64,000 nucleotides of DNA from Brachyspira hyodysenteriae ATCC 27164 (GTDB lineage Bacteria > Spirochaetota > Brachyspiria > Brachyspirales > Brachyspiraceae). The position numbers and the translations under genes were made by a program. The first letter of the stretch is position 1; every line of letters begins with the position of its first letter. Shown here piece by piece: positions 1 to 8,907 of the stretch. The notes beneath the pieces were generated by a model. That model saw only the letters and a program-made list of their open reading frames with translations. It did no database searches and had not been told where the DNA came from. The stretch covers positions 2,232,001-2,296,000 of the forward strand of contig NZ_CP015910.2 in the NCBI RefSeq assembly GCF_001676785.2. Direction: 5' to 3'.

Positions 1-1
1 A

Positions 2-1015
2 GAAAAGAAAAAATTATTTTCTACAAATGTACTTACTTTACAAGAAGGCTTAACTGTTGCATCAAATCTAAAAGTACAGGCTGTTATTATAATGGACAGC
101 GAAAAAGTATTAAAAAATACAAATAATAATAACAACAATAAAATCACAATCAATTCAAACGATATAAATACAATATTAAGCAATTATAATATTACAAATA
201 CAATGTTTAGTAATGATATAGTGCTTACAAATGAGATAAAAGATTTAGGCGACTTGATAGAATATGGAATAGGAGAAAAAAAAGAAAACATAGATAAAGA
301 CGGAGAAGAAAAAAGCGATGAAGAACTTTATGAAATAAGATATAATTTAAAAGTTATGGATATGGCAACAGGATATACACTTAAAGAATATAAATTAAAA
401 AATAATTATGAAACCATATCTGCTATGCAAGAAATATGCACTTATCTAGAATTTCATTTATCCAACCGCATATTTAAATACATTGAATATCCTATAAATG
501 GAATATATTTAAACTTTAGAATAGAAAGAATTACATTAGAAAATAAAACAAATATAATAAATAATATAGGCGAAATAATAGAAGGAGAATCTTTCACTTT
601 GAATTTCAGATCAAATATGGAAGGTTATCTATACATTTTTGCTTTTCAAAATGACGGAAATGTAATATTGATGTATCCAAATGATTTCAATAACTTCACA
701 AATGATAAATATGAGAATAAAATATATGCTAGAAAAAACTATATAATTCCTCCTTCTAACTCTAAATTCAATATAAAAATAAGGCCTCCATTCGGAGAAG
801 ATGCCTTTTATTGTTTATACACAAGAAAAGAACAGAAATGGATAACAGGGGAATATTTCAAAGGTGATGGCTTTAAGATATGTCCAAAAAATAAAATAGC
901 TGAATTTACTGATAAATTAAAATACAAATTGAAATTTATTAGTTATGAAGATTGGCAAATATCAAAGATATATTTAAAATCTATTTCAGAAACAAATGAG
1001 CTATTAACTCAGTAA
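2..1015 (+). CDS. DUF4384-type surface protein, 5' end outside window
   Basis: The reading frame is open from the window edge, so the N-terminus is missing; the ATG at 92 is probably internal. The region that reads LKVMDMATGYTLKEY resembles the variable-lipid or duty segment of CsgG/TolB-like proteins. The C-terminal third (about residues 165-250 counted from 92) matches the DUF4384 pattern: GESFTLNFRSNMEGYLYIFAF, then a MYPND turn and an F-N-I-K-I-RPPFGEDAFY strand. Such domains are usually found in exported proteins of bacteria with an outer membrane. A run of Asn codons lies near residues 10-16. The gene ends in a hairpin that contains its stop codon. Family assignment is fairly sure; the function is not known. 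Confidence 0.75.
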   Translation, partial: EKKKLFSTNVLTLQEGLTVASNLKVQAVIIMDSEKVLKNTNNNNNNKITINSNDINTILSNYNITNTMFSNDIVLTNEIKDLGDLIEYGIGEKKENIDKDGEEKSDEELYEIRYNLKVMDMATGYTLKEYKLKNNYETISAMQEICTYLEFHLSNRIFKYIEYPINGIYLNFRIERITLENKTNIINNIGEIIEGESFTLNFRSNMEGYLYIFAFQNDGNVILMYPNDFNNFTNDKYENKIYARKNYIIPPSNSKFNIKIRPPFGEDAFYCLYTRKEQKWITGEYFKGDGFKICPKNKIAEFTDKLKYKLKFISYEDWQISKIYLKSISETNELLTQ

Positions 1016-1034
1016 ACTAAGTTAATAGCCCTTT
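1000..1034 (+). terminator. Hairpin overlapping the stop codon
   Basis: GCTATTAACT at 1000-1009 pairs with AGTTAATAGC at 1020-1029. The TAA stop of the upstream gene sits in the loop. A short T run follows, so this is a plausible intrinsic terminator of moderate strength. Confidence 0.6.
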
Positions 1035-1062
1035 TGATAATAAAACTTTTTCGTATATATAA

Positions 1063-1752
1063 TTATTTGTAAATATATTTACTGTTATATAGAGGCTGAT
1101 ATCTATTTTCTTTATCTAAAAATGAATTAAGATAAAAATCATATAAAACAATGGTTCCATCTTCCTGAACATGTCCTACAGGATCATATTTATAAAAAGG
1201 CAAAATAGAACCTTTATATTTTACTGTATCTGAAGGACCCCATTTTTGAGGTACATCAACACCGAATACCTTATCCTCTTCTACAGGTACTCCATATATA
1301 TAAACATATTTTGTGTAAATATCTATAGCTATTAAAGTATTGTCTAAAGATATTATTCCGCCGCCTTTTCCTGTAAATCTATAGAAATAAAAACGTTTCA
1401 TCATATCAGCATTATCTCTATTTCTTTTCTCTGTATATAAAGGATTATATCCTCTGTATTGATAGTATGTCATAGAAGATATAAAAAACATACCTGCTTT
1501 TGAATTTTTGCCCTTATACATATATTCTTTTGTATCTTCGTTATTTATTTGCCAATACTTATCTTCTGTTTTTTCTATGAATTGTAATGTAGGTACATTA
1601 TCACCATTAAAAGCAGCAACTAAAAGCCAATTATTGAATTTTGAAGAACTAAAGTTTGGATTATATGATAAATCTCTTTCTATAGTTTCTTTAGAAAATA
1701 AAAATAAACTATTTATAAATATTAAAAATAAACAAAAAAATATTTTTTTCAT
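1063..1752 (-). CDS. Hypothetical exported protein
   Basis: A 229-residue protein with a clear signal peptide (MKKIFFCLFLIFINSLFLFS, cleavage expected near residue 20). The rest is rich in Tyr, Lys and aromatic residues (for example FYFYRFTGKGGG and YKGSILPFYKYDP) and has no membrane segment. I do not recognise the family. It is convergent with the DUF4384 gene and alone in its direction. The start is the ATG at 1752, which directly precedes the Lys-Lys of the signal peptide. It probably lies in the periplasm or outer membrane. Confidence 0.65.
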   Translation of the reverse strand: MKKIFFCLFLIFINSLFLFSKETIERDLSYNPNFSSSKFNNWLLVAAFNGDNVPTLQFIEKTEDKYWQINNEDTKEYMYKGKNSKAGMFFISSMTYYQYRGYNPLYTEKRNRDNADMMKRFYFYRFTGKGGGIISLDNTLIAIDIYTKYVYIYGVPVEEDKVFGVDVPQKWGPSDTVKYKGSILPFYKYDPVGHVQEDGTIVLYDFYLNSFLDKENRYQPLYNSKYIYK

Positions 1753-1983
1753 AAAATCATCTCAAAATTATACTAATAATCTCTTTTTTATTAAATTTAT
1801 AATACACTAAAAATTATATAAGTAAATGTTAAAAATATAGTATATAATATAAATTTACTTAAAATTAAAGAAAAAAAAGAATTTATAGTATAAATATAAT
1901 ACGTTTTATACAAAAAATACTACATTTTATATTTATTGTTGATAAATTAGTGAACATTTTTTATTTTATGTCTTATAAAGATA

Positions 1984-3036
1984 TTAATTATTATCTTGGT
2001 TATCGTTATCTGAATTAAGTTCTATATATTTGATATCATCTTTATTATCATCGCCATTATTATCAGCATTAATTTCTATAAATTTCAAATCATCTTTATT
2101 AGTATCATCATTTTTTTCTTCTTCTGCTGCAGGCTTTTTATTGATGTTTTTTAATTTTCCATAAATAATTACAAAAATAACATAATAAATAATAGACATT
2201 AAAACGGCAGATAAACTATAAGGAATTAATGACATATTATTATTGTATACTGTTTTAAACAAATAATTATAACCATAAGGGAAAAGTATATATAATAATA
2301 ATATTAATGGAATGGTAAGAAAAAGCCATAATTTATTTTTATAAACTTTATCTGCAAAAGAATATGATATAATAATAGTTAATATAGATATTGTAGATAA
2401 ATATGAAACAGTACCTCTATCTAATTTAGCATTATTATAATCTAATTCTAAGAAATTCATTATAATTATTCCGCATATAGAAGTCAAAAATATACCTATC
2501 ATAGTATACAATATAGCAAATAATAATTTTAATAAAAATACTCTGCTTGAAAACTCTTTTTCAGTATGAGGGAGCATTTCAACAACCCAAAGTATTATAG
2601 AAAAAGAAAAAGTTTGAATAAGAAGTTCAGGTAAATTAGTTAGATGAAATTCAATAGGAAGCTGAGTATATATTAAACCTTCTATAGAACTAGGTGCTGA
2701 TGAAGGAGATGCAATAATACCTATACATGCAAATACAAGCCATAGTATAAACCAGCCGAATTTAGTTGCTATAATTCTTCTTAGAGGAAATAATGCAATA
2801 GCTATAAATATTGCCCTTATAGGCTGTAAAAATGGTCCTATAACTGTAAGAGGCGATTCAAAGCCTCGCATAAAATTAGATACTATATCATTGTTATATA
2901 CTGAACTATAATCGAACATATTAGAAAATAATATTCCAAAAACTATATAAGTTAAAGTATGAATAACAGCAACTTTTATATAAAAAATAAAAAAATGCCT
3001 AATAAAAATTTTCGGACTATTATCATTTTCTTCCAT
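1984..3036 (-). CDS. Polytopic membrane protein with acidic repeat tail
   Basis: A 350-residue inner-membrane protein with about eight hydrophobic segments over residues 12-295. They are followed by a charged cytoplasmic-type tail. The tail holds an imperfect tandem repeat, KDDLKFIEINADNNGDDN then KDDIKYIELNSDNDN. The gene starts 14 bp after ymdB, with a GAGAGA ribosome site, so it is probably the third gene of the rny-ymdB transcript. I do not recognise a family. The repeat tail looks disordered and acidic and could bind basic proteins or RNA, but that is only inference from composition and operon context. Confidence 0.7.
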   Translation of the reverse strand: MEENDNSPKIFIRHFFIFYIKVAVIHTLTYIVFGILFSNMFDYSSVYNNDIVSNFMRGFESPLTVIGPFLQPIRAIFIAIALFPLRRIIATKFGWFILWLVFACIGIIASPSSAPSSIEGLIYTQLPIEFHLTNLPELLIQTFSFSIILWVVEMLPHTEKEFSSRVFLLKLLFAILYTMIGIFLTSICGIIIMNFLELDYNNAKLDRGTVSYLSTISILTIIISYSFADKVYKNKLWLFLTIPLILLLYILFPYGYNYLFKTVYNNNMSLIPYSLSAVLMSIIYYVIFVIIYGKLKNINKKPAAEEEKNDDTNKDDLKFIEINADNNGDDNKDDIKYIELNSDNDNQDNN

Positions 3037-3050
3037 AAAGTTCTCTCTAA

Positions 3051-3866
3051 TTATTTTTCTTGTCTTTCTACAATATCATTATGATAAACCAAATTTATAC
3101 GCTTAATAGAAATAGCTTTACCTGTTACAGTATCAATTTGAACTACAATACCATTAATCATAGGACTAGTAGTTTCAACCTCAAATCTATGAGGCATTTT
3201 AGTAACAAATCTGGCAATAGCAGGCTCTTTTTTCATTCCTATAACAGAATTATAACTTCCGCACATACCTACATCAGATATATAAGCTGTATACGATGAT
3301 AATATCTTTTCATCTGCAGTTTGAACATGCGTATGTGTACCAAATATGCATGAAACCTGACTTTCAAGATAATATGAAAAAGCTATTTTTTCCGCTGTAG
3401 CTTCAGCATGGAAATCTATGAATATGATATTTGTTTTTTCTTTTATATGCTTAATTGCAAGATTGGCTTTCTTGAAAGGACAATCCAATGTATCCATAAA
3501 AGTCCTTCCCATAAGATTAATTACCCCAATCTTACAATCCAACATATCATATATATAATAGCCAAGCCCAGGAGCATCACTAGGATAATTATACGGACGA
3601 AGCAGACGATGTTCATTTCCTATTAAAGCAAAAACATCTCTATTATTCCAAATATGATTACCAGAAGTTAGTACATCTATACCGGAATTAAAAAGTTCAG
3701 CCGCTGTATCTCTAGTGATCCCTATTCCATTGGCAGCATTTTCACCATTTGCTATTATAAAGTCTATATTATTCTCTAATTTTATTTCTTCTAAATGCCT
3801 TCTTATAGCATAACGTCCTGTAACGCCTATAATATCGCCAAGACATAGTATATTCTTCACAGACAT
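3051..3866 (-). CDS. ymdB: YmdB-family metallophosphoesterase
   Basis: This 271-residue protein belongs to the YmdB/DR1281 family (TIGR00282), metal-dependent cyclic-nucleotide phosphodiesterases that in Bacillus affect biofilm formation and motility and interact with RNase Y. Metal ligands are visible in order: GDIIG near residue 11, NGENAANG near 41, SGNHIW near 68, then DFHAEAT and FGTHTHVQTAD. The length is normal. The start ATG lies 5 bp after the rny stop, with an AAGG ribosome site, so it is co-transcribed with rny. That rny-ymdB pairing is common and supports a shared role in RNA turnover or signalling. Confidence 0.93.
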   Translation of the reverse strand: MSVKNILCLGDIIGVTGRYAIRRHLEEIKLENNIDFIIANGENAANGIGITRDTAAELFNSGIDVLTSGNHIWNNRDVFALIGNEHRLLRPYNYPSDAPGLGYYIYDMLDCKIGVINLMGRTFMDTLDCPFKKANLAIKHIKEKTNIIFIDFHAEATAEKIAFSYYLESQVSCIFGTHTHVQTADEKILSSYTAYISDVGMCGSYNSVIGMKKEPAIARFVTKMPHRFEVETTSPMINGIVVQIDTVTGKAISIKRINLVYHNDIVERQEK

Positions 3867-3871
3867 TTTAT

Positions 3872-5401
3872 TTACCTTGCAACTTCAACTGCTCTAGTTT
3901 CTCTAATAACAGTAACTCTAATTATACCTGGGTATTTCAATTCATCTTCTATTCTCTTAGCAATATCTCTTGCTATTTGTTTAGCTTGAATATCATCTAC
4001 TATATCGCTTTTAGCCATAACTCTAAGTTCACGGCCTGCCTGTATAGCAAATGATTTTTCAACACCCTCTATACTATCAGCAATCTTTTCTAAATTATCT
4101 AAACGTTTTATGTAACTTTCAAAAGATTCTCTTCTTGCTCCAGGTCTTGCAGCACTAATAGCATCTGCAGCCTTTACTATTACAGCCTCAACAGTTTGAG
4201 TATCAACATCATTATGATGCGCTCTTATAGCATTAACTACTTCTTCTTTTTCTCCGCATCTTTTAGCTAAATCGGCACCACTCATAGCATGAGAACCCTC
4301 GCCTTCTGTTTCTATAGCCTTTCCTATATCATGCAAAAATGCACTTCTCTTAGCCATTTCCACATTGGCACCTATTTCAGCAGCTATCATAGCAGCAATA
4401 TTAGCAACTTCTTTACTATGGAAAAGCATATTTTGTCCATAACTTGTTCTATACTGAAGTCTTCCCATATGCCTTATTAATTCATGGTGCATAGTGGTAA
4501 GATTCAAATCTACAATAGCATTTTCACCAGCTTCCATTATAGAATCTTCAACTTCTCTTTTAGTTCTCTCAACAACTTCTTCTATTCTGGCAGGGTGAAT
4601 TCTTCCATCTAGGATAAGCTTTTCTAATGAAACTTTAGCAATATGCTTTCTTACAGGATCGAAACATGATATTACAACAGCTTCAGGAGTATCATCTATA
4701 ATAATATCAACACCAGTAAGTGTCTCAAGCATTCTGATATTTCTTCCTTCTCTTCCTATGATTCTTCCTTTCATTTCTTCACTAGGTAAAGATACAGATG
4801 TTACAGAAGTTTCCTGAGCCACTTCGCTTGAAAGTCTTTGTATAGTTTGTACGATAATTTCCCTTGCTTTTTTTTCTCCTGTTTCTATAGCATTTTTTTC
4901 TATATTGTCAACTATTTTAGTAGCAGATTTTTTAGCATCTTCTTCTATGCTTCTTATCAAGTCAGCCTTAGCTTCTTCCTTAGTAAGTCCCGCTATTCTT
5001 TCAAGTTCTTTTTCCGCATCTTGTATAACAGAAGTTAATTTATCCTCCTGTTCTTTTATTTTTTTCATTTTATTCTCAATATTATGCTCTTTATTTTCCA
5101 AATATTGAGACTTTTTATCAATATTAGCCTCTCGTTGTAGCACTCTATTTTCTAATTTCTGAATTTCAGCTTTTCTATCTCTATTTTCGCTTTCTAGTCT
5201 ATTACGTTCTTTCTGTATTTCAGAATTAGCTTCAGAAAGTATAGTCTTTCTCTCATTTTCTGCTTGCTCTCTTGCACTTTGGAGCAATTTATGTGTTATT
5301 ATTTCCGTAGAATTAAGCTTGATTTTAGCTATAATAAAACGGGTTGTATATCCAAAAACAAACGCAACTACAACAGAGGTGATAATTATTACTGGATTCA
5401 T
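3872..5401 (-). CDS. rny: Ribonuclease Y
   Basis: This is the membrane-anchored endoribonuclease that starts mRNA decay in bacteria lacking RNase E. The domains appear in the expected order: one N-terminal membrane helix (residues 2-24), a long charged coiled coil (about 30-190), a KH domain with GRIIGREGRNIRMLE near residue 212, and an HD domain with FLHDIGKAIETEGEGSH near 355. At 509 residues it is the usual length. A strong AGAGGTG ribosome site precedes the ATG. It is the first gene of an operon with ymdB and a membrane protein. Confidence 0.97.
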   Translation of the reverse strand: MNPVIIITSVVVAFVFGYTTRFIIAKIKLNSTEIITHKLLQSAREQAENERKTILSEANSEIQKERNRLESENRDRKAEIQKLENRVLQREANIDKKSQYLENKEHNIENKMKKIKEQEDKLTSVIQDAEKELERIAGLTKEEAKADLIRSIEEDAKKSATKIVDNIEKNAIETGEKKAREIIVQTIQRLSSEVAQETSVTSVSLPSEEMKGRIIGREGRNIRMLETLTGVDIIIDDTPEAVVISCFDPVRKHIAKVSLEKLILDGRIHPARIEEVVERTKREVEDSIMEAGENAIVDLNLTTMHHELIRHMGRLQYRTSYGQNMLFHSKEVANIAAMIAAEIGANVEMAKRSAFLHDIGKAIETEGEGSHAMSGADLAKRCGEKEEVVNAIRAHHNDVDTQTVEAVIVKAADAISAARPGARRESFESYIKRLDNLEKIADSIEGVEKSFAIQAGRELRVMAKSDIVDDIQAKQIARDIAKRIEDELKYPGIIRVTVIRETRAVEVAR

Positions 5402-5515
5402 ATTTCACCTCTTTTTTATGTTTTATATTATTTTTTACAATATAGTATTATTTAACATAGATTTATTATATTGTCAATAATATATTAATTATAAAAATAA
5501 CAAAAAATGTTGCTA

Positions 5516-6055
5516 TTAATATTTTTGGAACATCTTTCCTGAGCCTCCGCAAGTTTCGCAAGTTTCAGGTGCTTTATCTCTATATATATTACCGCAGCTT
5601 GGGCAAAGATAGAAAGTAACATCTCCGTCTTTATTCAAGAAATTATCTATAATATCTTGGAAAAGTTTAGCATGTTCTGTTTCAACTTTACCTAATGAAT
5701 TTACAGTATCGCTAGCTAATTTATTTTTCTGCTCTATTGCAACCTGTGCTAATTGAGGATAAAGTATAGTAGATTCATAAACCTCACCTTTTATTCCTGC
5801 CTCTAAATTTTCTTTATCGCTTAAAGGTTCTACAGGGTTAAGCTGAGGAACGAATTTACTCATATCTAATCCGCTTCTTAGAGCTAATTTTCTCATTTTT
5901 TCAGCATGAATTTTCTCTGCCAATGATGTTGTTGAAAAAACTTTTTGAATAGCTTTATTGCTAGATGCTTTACCAAATGAACTATATCTATTTGCAGCGT
6001 TTGATTCGCCTTGAAATATTTGATATAAAACTTCTTCTAATGTTTTAGCAGCCAT
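5516..6055 (-). CDS. Rubrerythrin
   Basis: A 179-residue non-haem iron peroxidase that removes hydrogen peroxide in anaerobes. The N-terminal ferritin-like domain shows the diiron ligands in ESNAANRYSSFG (about 16-27), EKIHAEKMRK, EVYES and ETEHAKLFQ. The C-terminal rubredoxin-like domain has two CxxC pairs, CPSCG and CETCG. The start is placed at ATG 6055 because GGAGG lies 7-8 bp upstream. An in-frame TTG at 6070 overlaps that ribosome site and is unlikely to be used. A sigma-70-like promoter is visible upstream. No clear PerR box was seen. Confidence 0.95.
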   Translation of the reverse strand: MAAKTLEEVLYQIFQGESNAANRYSSFGKASSNKAIQKVFSTTSLAEKIHAEKMRKLALRSGLDMSKFVPQLNPVEPLSDKENLEAGIKGEVYESTILYPQLAQVAIEQKNKLASDTVNSLGKVETEHAKLFQDIIDNFLNKDGDVTFYLCPSCGNIYRDKAPETCETCGGSGKMFQKY

Positions 6056-6106
6056 ATTTATTTCCTCCAAATTATATATTTATCTTAAAAAAGAATAATT
6101 GTTTTT

Positions 6107-6136
6107 ATTATAATATTCCTATGTACATGATATCAA
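6107..6136 (-). promoter_or_regulatory. Promoter of the rubrerythrin gene
   Basis: Read on the minus strand: TTGATA at 6136-6131, an 18-bp spacer, then a perfect TATAAT at 6112-6107. It lies about 50 bp before the rubrerythrin ATG. Confidence 0.65.
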
Positions 6137-6260
6137 TTAGTTAAAAAAAAATCAAACCATTTTTTTAAAAATAGAAAAAAAATTACATAGCATTAATGTA
6201 GATTTAAATTTTTTTTGTATTATAATAAAAAAATTATTAAATTCAAAAAATGGCTAAAAT

Positions 6261-6881
6261 ATGGACAGTATTATTATAACTATAAGCAGACAATATGGAA
6301 GCGGCGGAAGAAATATTGGAAAATTAATAGCAAACAAATTAAATATAAATTTCTATGATAAAGAATTTGTAGAAATAGTAGCAAAAAGAACTGGTATTAA
6401 TAGAGATTATTTAGAAAATGTAGAAGAAAAATTCACTAATGATAATCTTTTCTTTAGTGCATTTCATAAAGAACATTTTTCAAGCCCTTTCTCAGGTGAA
6501 ATCAAATATTCAACCCTAGACAAAATGTTTGAAATACAAAGCGAAGTAATAAAGGATATAGCAAACAAAGGAAACTGTGTAATAATAGGAAGATGTGCTA
6601 ATTTTATACTTAAAAATACTCAACATCAATGCTTTAATGTTTTTATACATGCCCCTGATAAAAATAGAATAGAAAGAATAACAAAAGAATATGGTGTACA
6701 GATAGAAAATGCAGAAACACAATTAAGAAATACGGATAAATACAGGTCTAATTACTACAAATACTACACAGGTATGGAATGGGGAAATATGGTTAATTAC
6801 AATTTAACTATAGACAGCGGATGTTTTGATGATGAAAATGTATGCAATATTATTATAGAAGCTGCCAAAAAAAGAATATAA
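6261..6881 (+). CDS. Cytidylate-kinase-like protein
   Basis: A 206-residue P-loop kinase of the cytidylate_kin2 type (Pfam PF13189). The N-terminus ITISRQYGSGGRNIGKLIA is the family's modified P-loop, followed by NFYDKEFVE. A middle segment, GNCVIIGRCANFIL, and the Arg-rich RIERI lid fit the NMP-kinase fold. The substrate is not certain, since this family is distinct from classical Cmk and is often only annotated as cytidylate-kinase-like. It is divergent from rubrerythrin. Confidence 0.85.
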   Translation: MDSIIITISRQYGSGGRNIGKLIANKLNINFYDKEFVEIVAKRTGINRDYLENVEEKFTNDNLFFSAFHKEHFSSPFSGEIKYSTLDKMFEIQSEVIKDIANKGNCVIIGRCANFILKNTQHQCFNVFIHAPDKNRIERITKEYGVQIENAETQLRNTDKYRSNYYKYYTGMEWGNMVNYNLTIDSGCFDDENVCNIIIEAAKKRI

Positions 6882-6963
6882 ATACTTGAAAATTGATAAT
6901 ATATTACTATATTTAAATATAAAGATCTGCAAATATAAAAATGATATGAAATAAGAGGATATT

Positions 6964-7462
6964 ATGAAGGATAAGATTATAAAAGATTTTTATGAAAATG
7001 ATTACTTTTCTTATGAATCTGACTGCGATTTATGGGATGATGAAAAAATATCATTATTAATAGATTTTGGCGAAGTATCAAATAAGTCTGAAATGCTTAT
7101 GAAATATATAGATAAAATCAATGAAATATTAAAATGGATTGATGAGCATAAAAAAAATGTTACAGATTTCCTTATAGAAAAACAATGTTTAGAATTAGCA
7201 GAAGAATGGGTAATAACTTGCGAAGAAGTAGATGAAAATACATATAAAAATCAATCTGGAGAATTAATCACTATACCTATAAAAGATGAAGATTTTTTTA
7301 ATGCTATATATAGATACAATATTAATAGACTTTGATGAAGATGAAACAAGACCCGATACAGCATTGCATATACTTTTTGAACCTGATTATTTTAAACATC
7401 ATTCATTAATAGTTTATATTGACGGAGATAAAAACATAGAATACGGCGATATCGCAGGATAA
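6964..7462 (+). pseudogene. DUF2262-like gene broken by a frameshift
   Basis: The first frame gives 123 residues (MKDKIIKDFYENDYFSYESD...) and stops at 7335. The next frame continues the same protein from about 7305 to the TAA at 7462 (DFDEDETRPDTALHILFEPD, then HHSLIVYIDGDKNIEYGDIAG). Joined, they make a protein of about 165 residues resembling DUF2262 proteins as I remember them. The break lies in a T7 run at 7302-7308 or a TA repeat at about 7313-7319. Removing one T, or adding one AT unit, would restore the frame. It is either a recent pseudogene, a switching gene, or a sequencing error. The function is unknown. Confidence 0.7.
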
Positions 7463-7479
7463 TACAAGTAAAAAACAAT

Positions 7480-7513
7480 ATAGTTTGTCATAAAATAAAA
7501 ACAGACAAACTAT
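7480..7513 (-). terminator. Hairpin between DUF2262-like gene and CLC gene
   Basis: ATAGTTTGTC at 7480-7489 pairs perfectly with GACAAACTAT at 7504-7513. On the minus strand the stem is followed by TTGTTTTTT, so it best serves the CLC gene. It may also end the plus-strand transcript. Confidence 0.65.
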
Positions 7514-7583
7514 AATTGATTTTACATTTTTAAATCTTTATACTAAATAATAATTCTTTTATAATCTAAAATAAAAATTATTA

Positions 7584-8834
7584 TTAATCTTGATGATCAT
7601 ATATAGAAGTTACTCCCAATACCTTAGCAACCATATACGATATTATCGCGACTATAACAAGTGCCGAGAAATTAGAAATAGAGTTGGATATTTCAAGTAT
7701 CAATATACATACCATTATAGGAGTTCTTGTAATTCCTGACATTAATGAAGTTATTCCAAGAAGTATAAACAAATCTCCATATACTGCATAATCAGGAAAA
7801 TATTTAACTAAAAATATATCATATAAAGAACCTATTGAAGCACCTAATATAAATGTAGGAAAGAATATTCCTCCAACTGCTCCGGAAGTAGCACATACAG
7901 AAGTATAAAATAATTTCACAAATATCAATATAAAAAGCATAGATACAGAAAACTTATCTTTTACTATACTTCCTATAAGCAAATCACCGCTTCCAAGTAC
8001 ATAAGGGAAAAACATTATCATAAATCCAGCAAGCAAAAATGCAGGAACTGGACGAATTATATCATTATTAATCTTTTGATACATCTTAGAAAAGAAATTC
8101 ATAAGAAAATTTAACATAGAAGCAAGTATTCCGCATATTATACCAAAAGGAAGTAAAGATATATAATGTCTTACCTCAAGAATTTTAGGTAAATTGAAAT
8201 TAAGTATGAATCCCTGCCCTACAATATGCTCTATTACAAGTATTGAAGCTATGGAAGAAAAAACTATACATACAAAAACTATATGATTTTTATGCTCTCC
8301 AAGCTCTTCAAAAGAAAAAGCAATTCCTGTAAAAGGAGCACTGAAAGTAGCAGTCATTCCGGCACAAGCTCCGGAAACAAGTAAATATCTTCTATATTTA
8401 GCCAATTTAGAAAAATATTTATGAAAAAAAAGTCCAACAAGCATACCTACATGCATTGAAGGACCTGCCCTTCCTAGAGAAATACCGCTTGCAAATGATA
8501 TCATACTTCCGAAAAGCTTAAATAAAATTTCAAAAAATATATTTTTAGGTTCATGCAGAGATATATAATATTTTATCTGAGGAACTCCTGCACCTCTTAT
8601 CTGCGGATAATGTATAAGAATATAACCTATAAGACAGCCCATAGCTATAAGAAATGCAAATAAAAGAACTGGGTAATACCATTTTTCAAATATGAAATTT
8701 GATACATAGAATACATTAACACTTAACTTATATAATATAATTCTATATATAGATATTATGAACCCTACAACTGCTCCTATACAAGCAGACAGTATAAAAA
8801 GTTTTATGTATTTAACTTCAAAATTTATCTTCAT
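7584..8834 (-). CDS. CLC-family chloride channel or transporter
   Basis: A 416-residue polytopic membrane protein of the CLC anion channel/exchanger family. Selectivity-filter motifs are visible: GAGVPQIK at 81-88 (usual GSGIP), GRAGPSMH at 121-128 (usual GREGP), FSFEELGE near 173-180 with the internal proton glutamate pair, and GGIFFPTFILGASIG in the C-terminal half. The external gating glutamate, needed for coupled Cl-/H+ exchange, is alanine here (residue 123, codon GCA). No CBS or TrkA-C domain follows. In studied CLCs this change uncouples chloride from proton movement, so the protein may act as a passive chloride or fluoride path. That last step is inference. Confidence 0.9.
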   Translation of the reverse strand: MKINFEVKYIKLFILSACIGAVVGFIISIYRIILYKLSVNVFYVSNFIFEKWYYPVLLFAFLIAMGCLIGYILIHYPQIRGAGVPQIKYYISLHEPKNIFFEILFKLFGSMISFASGISLGRAGPSMHVGMLVGLFFHKYFSKLAKYRRYLLVSGACAGMTATFSAPFTGIAFSFEELGEHKNHIVFVCIVFSSIASILVIEHIVGQGFILNFNLPKILEVRHYISLLPFGIICGILASMLNFLMNFFSKMYQKINNDIIRPVPAFLLAGFMIMFFPYVLGSGDLLIGSIVKDKFSVSMLFILIFVKLFYTSVCATSGAVGGIFFPTFILGASIGSLYDIFLVKYFPDYAVYGDLFILLGITSLMSGITRTPIMVCILILEISNSISNFSALVIVAIISYMVAKVLGVTSIYDHQD

Positions 8835-8907
8835 AATTTAGTTTTCTAATCAATGTTTTTTATTTTTTATCAATCATTATTATATATAAAAAATATAATA
8901 GTGTTAA

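Noticed and set aside
6107-6136. PerR box before rubrerythrin
   Set aside because: The AT-rich sequence contains TATAAT-like words but no symmetrical TTATAAT-N-ATTATAA match.
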